A stretch of 64,000 nucleotides of DNA, taken from Triticum aestivum (lineage: Eukaryota > Streptophyta > Magnoliopsida > Poales > Poaceae). The notes beneath the pieces are model-generated. The model saw only the letters and a list, made by a program, of their open reading frames with translations, did not search any database and had not been told where the DNA came from. Of this stretch, positions 12,428-22,683 are shown one piece after another; positions within the stretch are counted from its first letter, which is position 1, and each line of letters opens with the position of its first letter. The stretch lies in the NCBI RefSeq assembly GCF_018294505.1, contig NC_057796.1, forward strand, positions 275,712,939-275,776,938, written 5' to 3'. The position numbers and the translations under genes were made by a program.

Positions 12428-14657
12428 GGCAGGAGCCTCCGCGCTTGCTTGCTAGTGTTGCTCTCTTCAGACTGTCTCGTCCACTGCAGATCTAAACACG
12501 ACAGCGGTGGCCACACTCTCTCTCTCTCTACTCACCGCTGGTCACAGATCCAGCCGGATCCTCTCCGCCGGGGAAGGTGAGAAGGTGCAACGTTCATGCG
12601 GTCGTCCTCGGCGACGGCTCTTATCCACTGCCGGCGCGTCCCGATCAGCGTGCCTTGTCGTTCTCTCCCAAGCATCACTGGCGAGGGAGGGCCTCCCACC
12701 CCTTCTTCCTCGCCGTCGTAGTGTGGGCAGATCCAGCCTCCCGCCACCCACCAAGCGACATCCCGGCGACCCTCAGGTATAACTTCCTTCGAAACCGGCC
12801 TTGCTCTACTTCCCCAGCTCCTGACGTCGCTGCATTTGTATCTTTTACTATTTCTCAGGCCCCCTCGTGTAGATAGGATCGATCGGCTGTTTGAAAACCA
12901 CCTAATTTTTTACTGTTAAGAGGTACAACTAGTTCATGCACTCGAATCTAGTAGTCCTTGGTTCAAACAAGGAAGAAAGGGGGTGGGGTGGGGGAAGACT
13001 TGTTACCTGAATCTAGGACTTGGTCGAAAGAGGAAATAATGGGGGTGAAAAGTAGCAGAGACTGGCTATCCAACTGGTCTCTAGGTCTAACAGGGAAATA
13101 AAGGGAACACAGTACAAACTCAATATAAACCCGATCTATTGGTTGAAAAAGGAAAGAAAGTGGGGACTGGGGGACAAGTCAACAGAGTAAGTCCAGCACT
13201 AGATTTGCTAGCCTCACACAGTATAAGGTGGCTATATACCGAAGAAAAATGGGACCAACCCAGATATCCTCTTCTGATGTTTGTTGCCCCGAGCCGCTCT
13301 TATGTAATGCCACTAGTAAAATGTAGCAGACGCACTGTTAAAAGTAAGGACACGTTAAACCAATGTTGTTTTCAATGTAATGCCTCCAGTAATATGAATC
13401 AAAATGGCACTTTTTTCATGTCCTGCTAAATTTCCCATTAAGATAAGTTGCTTCTTTTCCTTAGAGATGCAACTGTCCTGGTCCGCCTACTCTCCAGGAG
13501 CTTCACGACCAACCTTGATGTTGCTCGATTTTATTGCAACTAATGAAGAAGAAGCTCTGTGGGTTTCATTTTCTGATGGAAATGGAACCGGGGCTGGAGC
13601 CCTTTTCTTAAAAAAGCAGAAGAAGAAGCTGCTAGCTCATGGGACATTGCTTCATTTTAGGTGAACTGCACCAAAAGGTCCCATGAATTGAATCATCCAT
13701 GTTGGTGACTGGTGTCATCCCTTCTACGATGGCGTTGACTGTAGATATGGTTCCCATCACGAGGTATGTTCCTTTTTGGTCTGACAGTTTGCCAAAGATC
13801 CTGCATGTTGATCCTGCTCTTGTGCTACTGTTTTGGCACTGCCATGATAAAGCAGTAATGTTATTATTTTACACCTTAATCTAGTGGCACTATTAATTTG
13901 AGGCAATGTTTTGGCACCGCTAGTGCCATTGTTTTTTTATATATCGAAAGAGGAGGTTCCCTCCGATTTCATTAAAGAAACCGAACCATAGAGAACCATT
14001 ATTCGACAACATCTCGGTGTAAACGGGCAGTTATGCAACTACTACTAGAACGGACTGAGTACTAGCAGGAGACAAGTTCGCCACATAAGCTAGGCAGGTA
14101 GGGGGACGCAACACCAGCTCGACCAAGTTTGGATTACAACCCAAATGCTACCACAGAAACATCAGGGGGAAGATAGGGACTGAAAGAGCCAGCTTCAGCA
14201 TCCCAGTCTAAGCACCCCCAGCCTTCATCCTTGCAACGCACGGTACACCTCGTTTGCCACCTGCTTGACCCTAGTGTCACTGATAAAATGAAGTAATAAT
14301 ACAGTTAAAATAGAGCGAGTGTCCTCTCTACCATTTCATTTCCAATGTAGATAAAGAAAGTGCTTCTCTTTGTTAGTGTATGTTTCATCAACTAGTCCCA
14401 TTGTTAATGTTTAAGCGTTTCTGCAAACTGGGGTGCTTAATTTTAGTTGATCTACACAAAAATAGAGATTTGAATGTCTCAAGGCCCCTCCTTATACTAC
14501 CGTTGTACACTGATGTTCATCATTAGCACAAGGTGTATCAGGGAGACTTGGGTCGATTTCCAGTATGAGGTAATATTTTCTTCTGTTTATTAGTGTATGT
14601 TTCATCAACTAGTGCCACTATAATGTAATCACGCCTTTTCATTATCTGTGCACACAG
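12428..14657. other. Possible leader and introns of a decayed gene; no supported CDS
   Basis: Short open frames with exon-like edges occur (for example 13465-13660, ending near a TTTTAG/GTGAAC string), but none resembles a protein I know. A 24-bp string starting TTAGTGTATGTTTCATC occurs twice (14373 and 14589). Near 13940 a string (CCTCCGATTTCATTAAAGAA) typical of repetitive 3' ends in these genomes is present. Confidence 0.35.
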
Positions 14658-14858
14658 GGTTATTCAGCTGCATTTTGGTGGAACTGCACAAATGTACGGA
14701 TGGAACCGGCATATATGCAGAGTGCGAGGTGCCAAGTAAAAATTACCGACACCAACCCTGCTCCATCTAAGCATTGGCATCCACCACCATCAGTGGGATG
14801 TGTGGCGCTCACTGTGGACGGATCTTTCTCGGCAGCAAATCCTCTAACCAAATACTAG
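14658..14858 (+). pseudogene. RNase H-like (RVT_3 type) coding fragment
   Basis: An open frame follows an acceptor-like CACACAG and ends at a TAG at 14856-14858. Its second half reads KHWHPPPSVGCVALTVDGSF, which matches the start of plant RNase H-like domains, where W-PPP-G---LNVDGSF is the usual opening and the D of VDG is catalytic. These domains occur in LINE-derived and host RNase H-like genes. Only about 20 residues of the domain remain before the frame ends, so this is a fragment; the remaining catalytic acidic residues are absent. Family assignment rests on this one motif. Confidence 0.55.
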
Positions 14859-15234
14859 TATCTTAGACTTAAAAAAATACTAGTAGCTTATATTGGCAGT
14901 TTTCTAGGGGTGTACTCTTTTCTGAAAGAAGCACCAATCTATTTTTCTTTATTTGTACACAGTGTCACAACTTTGACCCAAAGGTCCAGAGCTATTTTAG
15001 GGTGATTGGCGTAGTACTCGGAGACTAATTGTAAGCATGATTTTTATTAGTTGTCACACTGATTGTAAGCATGAGCAGATGGAAGATTAGGTTAGTGTGA
15101 AGCTTACCTTAAACCCTACCGACGCCGTTGAAACGAGGCAAGCGTCGACGGAACCGTGGAGAACGGTAGGGAAGCGACGTCGCGCCATCCGGCCTCCTCT
15201 TGCGGTGGGAGAACGAATACTCCTGTGGCTCCGG
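14859..15234. other. Spacer; minus-strand 3' tail of the neighbouring gene
   Basis: On the minus strand, 15234 down to about 15105 continues in frame past the stop of the 15235-15597 gene with a basic stretch (HRKRRP ... LPYRSPRFRRR). It resembles the tail of the plus-strand paralogue (KRRKIVGPTTLPRHPLPRRS). The rest of the stretch shows nothing recognisable. Confidence 0.5.
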
Positions 15235-15597
15235 CTAGCTCTGCACCCTCATGAACGGCACACCATACTTGATCGATTCGTTATCCTCTGGGTGCTCGAC
15301 CTTCGACGTGTACGCCCACCACCTCCGCCTGACTTTCGCCTCAGGTGAATTTGTCTGCTCCATCGCCCAGAGGAGATACTCGATGAACTCGAAGGACTGC
15401 GGCGTGACTGCCGCCGAGGAGTACATCGCTGCCCTCATCGCCGCCGTCTCGCTCTTTCGCATACATTGCCACATGGCCCTCACCGTCCTCGAAATCTCCC
15501 ACTCATTGTCAAACCAAGTAAGGATCTCCTTCAACCTGGCTAACTTTGCCTGGTCGCCGCCGGCGATCTGCCTGATTCGCTGCTGCATCCCCTCCAT
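15235..15597 (-). CDS. Small protein of unknown function, minus member of a head-to-head pair
   Basis: A single 120-residue frame starts with ATG at 15597 (MEGMQQRIRQIAGGDQAKLA). I do not recognise the family. It is clearly homologous to the plus-strand gene at 16422: both have KLAR--EI--WFDN, then LLWAMEQT-SP, a charged RWW-Y segment, EHP and a VPF-RV end. Relative to that paralogue it stops about 45 codons early (TAG at 15235-15237), while similar basic sequence continues beyond, so it may be truncated. No membrane segment or signal peptide is visible. Upstream in its own direction lies a 36-bp tandem repeat. It could be a live gene or a recent pseudogene. Confidence 0.55.
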   Translation of the reverse strand: MEGMQQRIRQIAGGDQAKLARLKEILTWFDNEWEISRTVRAMWQCMRKSETAAMRAAMYSSAAVTPQSFEFIEYLLWAMEQTNSPEAKVRRRWWAYTSKVEHPEDNESIKYGVPFMRVQS

Positions 15598-15649
15598 AGA
15601 TGTCCTTCTGAGTGGTCCGGTGCTAGCTTTGGAAGATGGGAGGAGAGAC

Positions 15650-15795
15650 GGTGGTCGTGCAATAGAGAAGAGGGAGAGACGAGATGGTGGTTTTGGAATG
15701 GAGATGATGGAGAGGAGAGGGGGTGGTTTTGAAATGGAGAAGAGGGAGAGGCGAGACGGTGGTTTTGGAATGGAGATGATGGAGAGGAGAGGTTC
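15650..15795 (-). repeat. 36-bp tandem repeat in the leader of the minus-strand gene
   Basis: GGTGGTTTTG recurs at 15686, 15722 and 15758 (period 36), with a diverged fourth unit to the left. On the minus strand the units are CT-rich and remain open in frame. The plus-strand paralogue has a comparable 33-bp repeat in its leader. Confidence 0.85.
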
Positions 15796-15893
15796 CCTGC
15801 CTTTCGGTCGCTGACAGGTGGGCCCCGCGCTTGGTGGGACCCATGTGTCAGTGTCTCAATGGCAGGATGGGCTATGTCAGGGGATCCTCGTCC

Positions 15894-15903
15894 NNNNNNN
15901 NNN
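15894..15903. other. Assembly gap (10 N)
   Basis: Ten consecutive N bases between the two divergent genes. The true gap length is unknown. Confidence 1.
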
Positions 15904-16185
15904 CGCTGTGACTGGATCAAAATCAAAATCAATTTACCCTTCAATTAAGAAAGCGACCCCACATTAACTAGTCTCCCTTTTATTCTGGGTCATAATTGAC
16001 CATGATTTTCGCAAATAAAATATATGTTATATGTTGCAAAAATAATATAATTTGAAAGTACATTCAGATACGAACCAAACGATACAATTTTTGGTGACAT
16101 ACATTCACATTTTGCTTGTCAAATACATTACGTGGTCAAACTTTGACCCAAAATACGCAAAACAAAAAAATACTTCCAAGACTAG
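15904..16185. other. AT-rich spacer between the divergent gene pair
   Basis: AT-rich DNA with a stretch ending GGTCAAACTTTGACCC (about 16134-16149), a short near-palindrome of the kind found at ends of small DNA elements in these genomes. It probably holds the plus-strand promoter; no single TATA box stands out. Confidence 0.35.
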
Positions 16186-16189
16186 CGCC

Positions 16190-16385
16190 GCTCTTCCGCT
16201 CTTCTCCTCTTAAGCCACCGCCGCTCCTCTCCTGTTCCAATCTAAATCCAGCGCCGCTCCTCTCCTCTTCCATTTCAAAATCACCACCCCTCCTCTCCTG
16301 TTCCAATCCAAAACCAGCGTTGCTCCTCTCCCGTTCTAAACCAAAAAACCAGCTCTGCTCCTCTCCTCTTCCATTAAAAATCCAC
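16190..16385 (+). repeat. 33-bp tandem repeat upstream of the plus-strand gene
   Basis: About six units of 33 bp built on CGCCGCTCCTCTCCTGTTCC. In the frame of the downstream gene they encode an 11-residue repeat of the form PPPLLSCSNxK, so the open frame runs back to 16116. The conserved family start at 16422 suggests the repeat is leader rather than protein, but an N-terminal extension cannot be excluded. Confidence 0.85.
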
Positions 16386-16421
16386 CGCCGCCGAGTGAAG
16401 GTGCTGTGGAGAAGTAGATCG

Positions 16422-16898
16422 ATGGAGGAGTACAACCGATACGTGAGGATCACAGACGGCGACCCTGTGAAGCTAGCTAGGATGTTGGAGATACAGTCTT
16501 GGTTTGACAACAAGGACCAACTAGCAGCGACGGCGACATCCATGGCCAAATATCTACAACAGAGCGAGAAGGCGGCGATACTCCCGGAGGGAGTCACGCA
16601 GGAGTACATAGAGCTGCTCCTCTGGGCCATGGAGCAAACAGATTCACCGAATCCGGTCGTGAGGGAGCGGTGGTGGGAGTATCAATCCCAGATGGAGCAT
16701 CCACCAGAGATTGAAGGATCGAGCATCTACAGGGTGCCGTTTGTGAGGGTGTCGTGCCAGAGGGACCCGGTGGAGTCTTCGTCGACCGAACCCAACTGCA
16801 AGAGGAGAAAAATAGTTGGTCCGACGACGCTTCCCCGCCATCCTCTCCCTCGCCGTTCACATCGCCTCACGGGGCGGCTGTCTGCCGCCGAGGAATAG
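16422..16898 (+). CDS. Small protein of unknown function, plus member of a head-to-head pair
   Basis: A 158-residue frame from ATG 16422 (MEEYNRYVRITDGDP). The start was chosen because similarity to the minus-strand paralogue at 15597 begins here; the frame is open further upstream through a CT-rich repeat. Conserved blocks are KLARMLEIQSWFDN (about residues 18-31), LLLWAMEQTDSP (about 66-77), RERWWEYQSQMEHP (about 81-94) and YRVPFVRV. The C-terminal tail holds CKRRKI and further arginine-rich sequence, a possible nuclear localisation signal. No known domain is recognised. The protein is largely hydrophilic with no membrane segment. It is the more complete member of the pair. Confidence 0.6.
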   Translation: MEEYNRYVRITDGDPVKLARMLEIQSWFDNKDQLAATATSMAKYLQQSEKAAILPEGVTQEYIELLLWAMEQTDSPNPVVRERWWEYQSQMEHPPEIEGSSIYRVPFVRVSCQRDPVESSSTEPNCKRRKIVGPTTLPRHPLPRRSHRLTGRLSAAEE

Positions 16899-17796
16899 GA
16901 GGGATTGCCCCCCCCCCCCAGACCATTAGTCGGGCATGTTGTGAATTGTCAGGAGGAGCTTAGGGTTGTTAGTATTTGCAGGTTGTGAATTGTGTTTTGT
17001 GTTGTGTATTTTGAGAGTACTTTCATATATGAATGTCTTTTGAATTTCAGATTTGCAGTATTGAGCATATGAAGTATTTTATGAATTCTAGAGATCTATT
17101 TTTAGCACTTAAAAAAATGTAGTTTCATAGGAGTATAAAAGTGCAGACAATGTGATTCTCAAAGAAGAAACTGCAAGTTTCAGTTTCAGATAAGAAACTC
17201 CAAGTTTAGTTTCAGATAAGAAACTGCAACTTTCAGAGGCAGGGCATTTATATTAACACGGCCTTTTCAAACTGTGTTAACATCATGCTGGAAGTTTTAT
17301 ACATGGTCGAAAATGGAACTACCAGCTAGTTAACATCATGTTGATCAACATTCATGCATAGCACATCTTCATATGTTGCACAGTCAAAAAGATATGCTAT
17401 TTTCAAGATGCCCACACAATGTCGAGTGTGCGAAAAACAGAGAAAATGAGGGACGCCGCTGTCTGCCGTTGTGAACATGCTGAACAAACGAGAGGAATGT
17501 GGAGAGGATTGTATGTGCAGAGGCGGACAGTCGGGACCCACTAGGTCTATGGCCGTACGCAAGCAAGTGCCTCATCGAAAAAATACTTCCTCCTAATGCT
17601 ATACTGACGTTGGGGCCCACGGGTTTGTCAACATAGTTACATTTTTAGGTGCTTCAACGTAGTTACTATAGGAGATAAATTCACAACGAAGCCGGGGAGC
17701 TGGCAAGTATCATTTATTATCACTGGGGCAGCAAGTATCAGCTGGATTTTGGGCTGCCCCGTCTAGGCTTTCTTTTTTAACATGCGCAGCCCACGA
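16899..17796. other. Non-coding 3' region with short tandem repeats
   Basis: AT-rich sequence. From 17165 to 17233 the string AAGAAACTGCAAGTTTCAG recurs about 2.6 times with a 26-27 bp period. A run of C lies at 16908-16919. No coding region is supported. Confidence 0.5.
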
Positions 17797-17880
17797 CCTC
17801 GGATGGGAGGTCCATAGGCCTGTTTGTATTTTCTTGAGGGCCGTCATGTATCGACCGCCCTATGGACCTCCCATCCGAGG
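17797..17880. repeat. Perfect 22-bp inverted repeat with a 40-base loop
   Basis: The arm 17797-17818 (starting CCTCGGATGGGAGGTCCA) is exactly reverse-complemented at 17859-17880. The hairpin is GC-rich and sits in otherwise AT-rich DNA. It may be the core of a small foldback element or a hairpin-forming transcript; nothing in the flanks decides which. Confidence 0.9.
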
Positions 17881-18540
17881 TTTTATTTTCCCTCAAACAT
17901 CGGCAGCCCAATTTATGTATTTTTCTTTTGAAGAAAACGCAGAGGTTTGTTCTATTTTTCTATATAAGAATAGGAACGCCTGGTCCAACTTATGTTTCCC
18001 TTCTAACTATATTATATATATTTAAATTATTATATATGTTATTATATATTATTGTTATTGTCATCATATATTGAACAGATACTTACATATGTAAGAAAAC
18101 AATATCCCACATCTTATTAACTTATAAAAATAATTTCTTAACAATAAAATCCTGGATTTTTTTTGGCAACGAAAATCCTGGTGATTGTGTACAAAAGCTT
18201 GGTAAGATTTAAGGACCAATGTAATAATAAATCACTTATTATTTATATATATATAGCAAAATGCTCAGCCCCTGTTTATTTTTTGATAACATTGCTGCGC
18301 CCACCCCAGCATTATAATTAGAATAAGCCCAGCAAAATCGTGTATTTCGAGAAAGTGCAAATGGCCTATAATTTTTTAGGAAAAACATAAATGGGCCGCA
18401 TGGACGCTACATTATTTGTTCACCCAGCCTAGCTAATGGACTGTAGTTCAAAAAAAGAGATCAAATGGACTGTAGATTCTACCCCGCAAAAAAAGACTGT
18501 AAATTCTGAAAAAATGGGTTGAATACGTGCCACATTTTTG
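17881..18540. other. AT-rich non-coding spacer
   Basis: Contains an alternating AT tract (about 18005-18070) and ATATATATATAG near 18246. No gene or element end was found. If the left arm is a CACTA element, its outer terminus should lie here or further left, but no CACTA end was seen. Confidence 0.5.
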
Positions 18541-21207
18541 GAGGCTGAAATGTGGGCCAATAGGCCGAAGCCAATGCAAGTCGTTCTCAACTTAGTCAAC
18601 AAATGATTCTGACATTGTTAGCCGTTGGATTTACATCCAACGACCGGCATCCATCTTCAATCTCTCGTCTTCTTCCTCCAGCGCCGCCGGGACCACCTGC
18701 TCCCGCCGCCTGCTGCTAGCAGCTCTGCTTAGCACGCTTTGCTATGAAGCTCTACTCCACCGTTGGCAAGGCCATCCCTCCACCCCTCCACACCTCCTGT
18801 TCTTCTCCACCGACTGCCGAACCACGCCGCACCAGAACCAGTTAACCCTCGTACACCTCTCTGTCTGCCACTCTACTCCCGCGTCTTCCCATCTCCAGCT
18901 CGTTGCTGTCCGGGGCCTCGCCATCGTCCACCACCTTGGATGCGCTCGGCGCGGCCTGGTCAACGTGGTCAATGAACGACACCATCGGAAGTAGACTATG
19001 CGTGGAGAGGCTGACAGCTGGGTCCACGGCTGCACGCAAAATAATGATTCCTCCACCTGACAGCTGGGACCCACCAGAAGAGCCTCTGTATTTCGCGAAA
19101 AATGTTCCCACCGGTGACAGGTCGGACCCACCAGCTATATCTTCGCACGCAAGGAAGTTCCTCCTTATTACGCACAAAAAAATGAATACCCCCTGCTAGC
19201 TGGGACCCACAATAGTGGGAGGCTGACTTGTGGGCCAACTAAGTTGACGGGGACGGAGGGCTTTGTCAACTTAGTCAATATGCACGATTCTAGCTCCAGT
19301 GATCGTACGATGTCCATCCAACGGCCGTAGTGCTTCTTCAACCTCTGGTCTTCTTGCTCCAGCCGCCCAAACCAGCGTTGGTCGTGCCTCGTGCTCCTGC
19401 CTCCCGTGGCCGGCTGCGATGCGGCAGAGGCCTCACCGCCCCTACTACTCCCACCGCTGGCCAGGCCATCCCTCTACTCACCCACAGCCCCTGTTATTCT
19501 GCGGCGACGGCAGCCTCACACCGCAGCGAACCAGTGAACCCTCACACTCCTCTAAGCGTGGGCATCCACTGCTGCGTCTTCCCCGGCTCCGCGTTGTCCC
19601 CTTCCTAGGCCTCGCCGTCGTCCACCGCCCTGGTGCTCTCGGTGCGGCGTGGTCAACGTGGTCAAGGAACGGCTTCCATCGGACGTGGACTATACGTGGA
19701 GAGGCTGACAGCTGGGTCCACGGCCGCAGCAAGGAAGTGCCTCCTTATTACACGCAAAATAATTATTCCTCCTCCTTACAGCGGGGACCACCGGATGGGC
19801 TACTGTATTTCGCGAAAAAAACATTTCCCCCTGACTGCTGGGACCCACCAGCTACATCTTCGCATGCAAGTAAGTGCGTCCGGGCAAAAAAACGATTCGC
19901 CCCCTGACTGCTGGGACCCACCAGCTACATCTTCACACGCAAGGAAGTGCCTGACAGTCAGGACCCACCTGGTCGAAGCGTACGTAGCGTTGTCATTCTG
20001 GTCGCGAACGTGTACGTACATACTGGTCGATGTAGAGGCGTGCACGTGTTGTAGTAGAGGCGCGCACGTAGCATGTACACGTACGTACATCGGCCAGTGT
20101 GCAAGAAAGTAAATACAGCCACGTACGTACATACGGGCAGGGTCTGGAACGCCTACTCGCGCATACGTACGGCCAGGGCTCGTGTACATTGCTGGGTCAG
20201 AACGGAGAAACTGCGTCGTCGTCGTGTTCATGGGGAGCCAACCGGCTGGGTCGGAACGGAATGCGTCATCGTGTTCATCGGGTGGGCTTGGACGGAACAA
20301 CCGATGGAAACGAGGCCTGGCGTACCACAGAACGAAGGAAACGGCCTTGTGTTTGACCGGCCACGTTCTAAACGGGATCCTGTTCATCGGGAGGGGTCTG
20401 GCGTACCGCAAAACGGAGGAAACGGACCTCCTACGGTCGAAACGGGGGTCCTGTTGATCGGGAGGGGTGTGGCGTACCGCAAAACATAGGAAACGGACTT
20501 GTGTTGGAGCGCTACGGTCGAAACAGGGGTCCTGTTCATCGGGAGGGGTGTGGCGTACCGCAAAACAGGACTCCACGAGATACTGTTCATCTCCACCATC
20601 GACCCCCTCCAGCCTCCATGGGCTACTGTTCATCCACCGTCAACCTCCTCCAGCCTCCACCTATGACTGTTCATCAACGGGCTCCTGTTCATCCAGCCTC
20701 CACCGCGCGCTACTCCACCGTCTACTGTTCAACCAGCCCTCTCCATGGGCTCCTGTTCAACCACCCCTCCATGGGCTACTGTTCATCCAGTCCTCCACCA
20801 TCTACTATTCATCCTGCCCTCCACGGGGTGGTCCTGTTCATCCTGCCCTCCACGGGGTCCTGTTCATCCAGCCCCAACCGGCTCGATCGATCGGTGTACT
20901 GTTCATCCAGAGGCAACACCACGGGNNNNNNNNNNNNNNNNNNNNNNNNNNNNNNNNNNNNNNNNNNNNNNNNNNNNNNNNNNNNNNNNNNNNNNNNNNN
21001 NNNNNNNNNNNNNNNNNNNNNNNNNNNNNNNNNNNNNNNNNNNNNNNNNNNNNNNNNNNNNNNNNNNNNNNNNNNNNNNNNNNNNNNNNNNNNNNNNNNN
21101 NNNNNNNNNNNNNNNNNNNNNNNNNNNNNNNNNNNNNNNNNNNNNNNNNNNNNNNNNNNNNNNNNNNNNNNNNNNNNNNNNNNNNNNNNNCGGCTTCAGT
21201 TAGCAGC
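18541..21207 (-). mobile_element. Left inverted arm, CACTA-like subterminal repeat sequence
   Basis: Non-coding and rich in layered repeats. Two homologous long units (about 18541-19195 and 19211-19907) each carry GAGGCTGA-TTGTGGGCC, a hairpin CGTTGGAT/ATCCAACG, and GGGACCCACC-type boxes. They are followed by roughly 70-bp repeats with GGCGTACCGCAAAAC (20399, 20471, 20551), then many CTGTTCATCCA units. The same elements occur in inverted order at 52386-54870. The arm continues beyond the inserted gypsy element at 43585-44068, where it ends in a CACTA-type terminus. The outer boundary is uncertain. Confidence 0.7.
20926..21190. other. Assembly gap (265 N)
   Basis: A run of N inside the left arm. 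The homologous part of the right arm (52386-52440) suggests the true missing sequence may be much shorter, about 55 bp, unless the arms differ in length here. Confidence 1.
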
Positions 21208-22605
21208 TGATACGTCTCCGTCGTATCTACTTTTCCAAACACTTTTGCCCTTGTTTTGGACTCTAACTTGCATGATTTGAATGGAACTAACCCGGACTGA
21301 CGCTGTTTTCAGCAGACTTTCCATGGTGTTATATATGTGCAGAACAAAAGTTCTCGGAATGACCTGAAACTCCACGGAACATCTTTTTAGAAAATATCAA
21401 AAATACTGGAAGAAAAATCCACATCAGGGGGCCCACACCCTGTCCACGAGGGTGGGGGCGCCTGCCCCCTGGGAGCGCCCCTACCTCATGGGCCCCCTGA
21501 CGCTCCACCGACCTCAACTCCAACTCCATATATTCACTTTCGGGGAGAAAAAATCAGAGAGAAGGATTCATCACGTTTTATGATACGGAGCCGCCGCCAA
21601 GCCATAAAACCTCTCAAGAGGGCTGATCTGGAGTCCGTTCGGGGCTCCGGAGAGGGGGATCTATCGCCGTCGTCATCATCAACCATCCTCCATCACCAAT
21701 TTCATGATGCTCACCGCCGTACGTGAGTAATTCCATCGTAGGCTTGCTGGACGGTGATGGGTGGATGAGATCTATCATGTAATCGAGTTGCTTTTGTTAG
21801 GGTTTGATCCCTGGTATCCACTATGTTCTGAGATTGATGTTGCTATGACTTTGCTATGCTTAATGCTTGTCACTAGGGCCCGAGTGCCATGATTTCAGAT
21901 CTGAACCTATTATGTTTTCATGAATATATGTGAGTTCTTGATCCTATCTTGCAAGTCTATAGTCACCTACTATGTGTTATGATCCGGCAACCCCGAAGTG
22001 ACAATAATCGGGCCCACTCCTGGTGATGACCATAGTTTGAGGAGTTCATGTATTCACTATGTGCTAATGCTTTGTTCCGGTACTCTATTAAAAGGAGGCC
22101 TTAATATCCCTTAGTTTCCGCTAGGACCCCGCTGCCACGGGAGGGTAGGACAAAAGATGTCATGCAAGTTCTTTTCCATAAGCACGAATGACTATATTCG
22201 GAATACATGCCTACATTACATTGATGAATTGGAGCTAGTTCTGTGTCACCCTATGTTATGACTGTTACATGATGAACCGCATCCGGCATAATTCTCCATC
22301 ACCGATCCAATGCCTACGAGCTTTTCACATATTGTTCCTCGCTTATTTACTTTTCCGTTGCTACTGTTACAATCACTAGAAAACACCAAAAATATTACCT
22401 TTGCTATCGTTACCGTTACTTCCATATTACTTTGCTACTAAATACTTTGCTGCAGATACTAAGTTATCCAGGTGTGGTTGAATTGACAACTCAGCTGCTA
22501 ATACTTGAGAATATTCTTTGGCTCCCCTTGTGTCGAATCAATAAATTTGGGTTGAATACTCTACCCTCGAAAACTGTTGCGATTCCCTATACTTGTGGGT
22601 TATCA
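21208..22605 (+). repeat. 5' LTR of gypsy element (1398 bp)
   Basis: Runs from TGATACGTC to GTTATCA and pairs with 33648-34430 plus 42961-43584. A TATA-like CCATATATTC lies at 21526. It holds the uninterrupted version of the site (TTATG at 21977-21981) that received the copia element in the 3' LTR. Confidence 0.95.
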
Positions 22606-22616
22606 AGACTATTTTC

Positions 22617-22634
22617 TAGCGCCGTTGCCGGGGA
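22617..22634 (+). other. Primer-binding site (tRNA-Asp type)
   Basis: TAGCGCCGTTGCCGGGGA lies eleven bases after the 5' LTR. It is complementary to the 3' end of plant aspartate tRNA apart from one base (TGG expected at the start). Confidence 0.8.
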
Positions 22635-22683
22635 TCATAGCTCTATTCTTTGAGTCACTTGGGATTTATATCTGCTGGTCACT

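Noticed and set aside
20467..21280. Frames of 150-260 codons spanning the N gap
   Set aside because: The translation crosses 265 undetermined bases and repetitive CTGTTCATCC units; not evidence of a gene.
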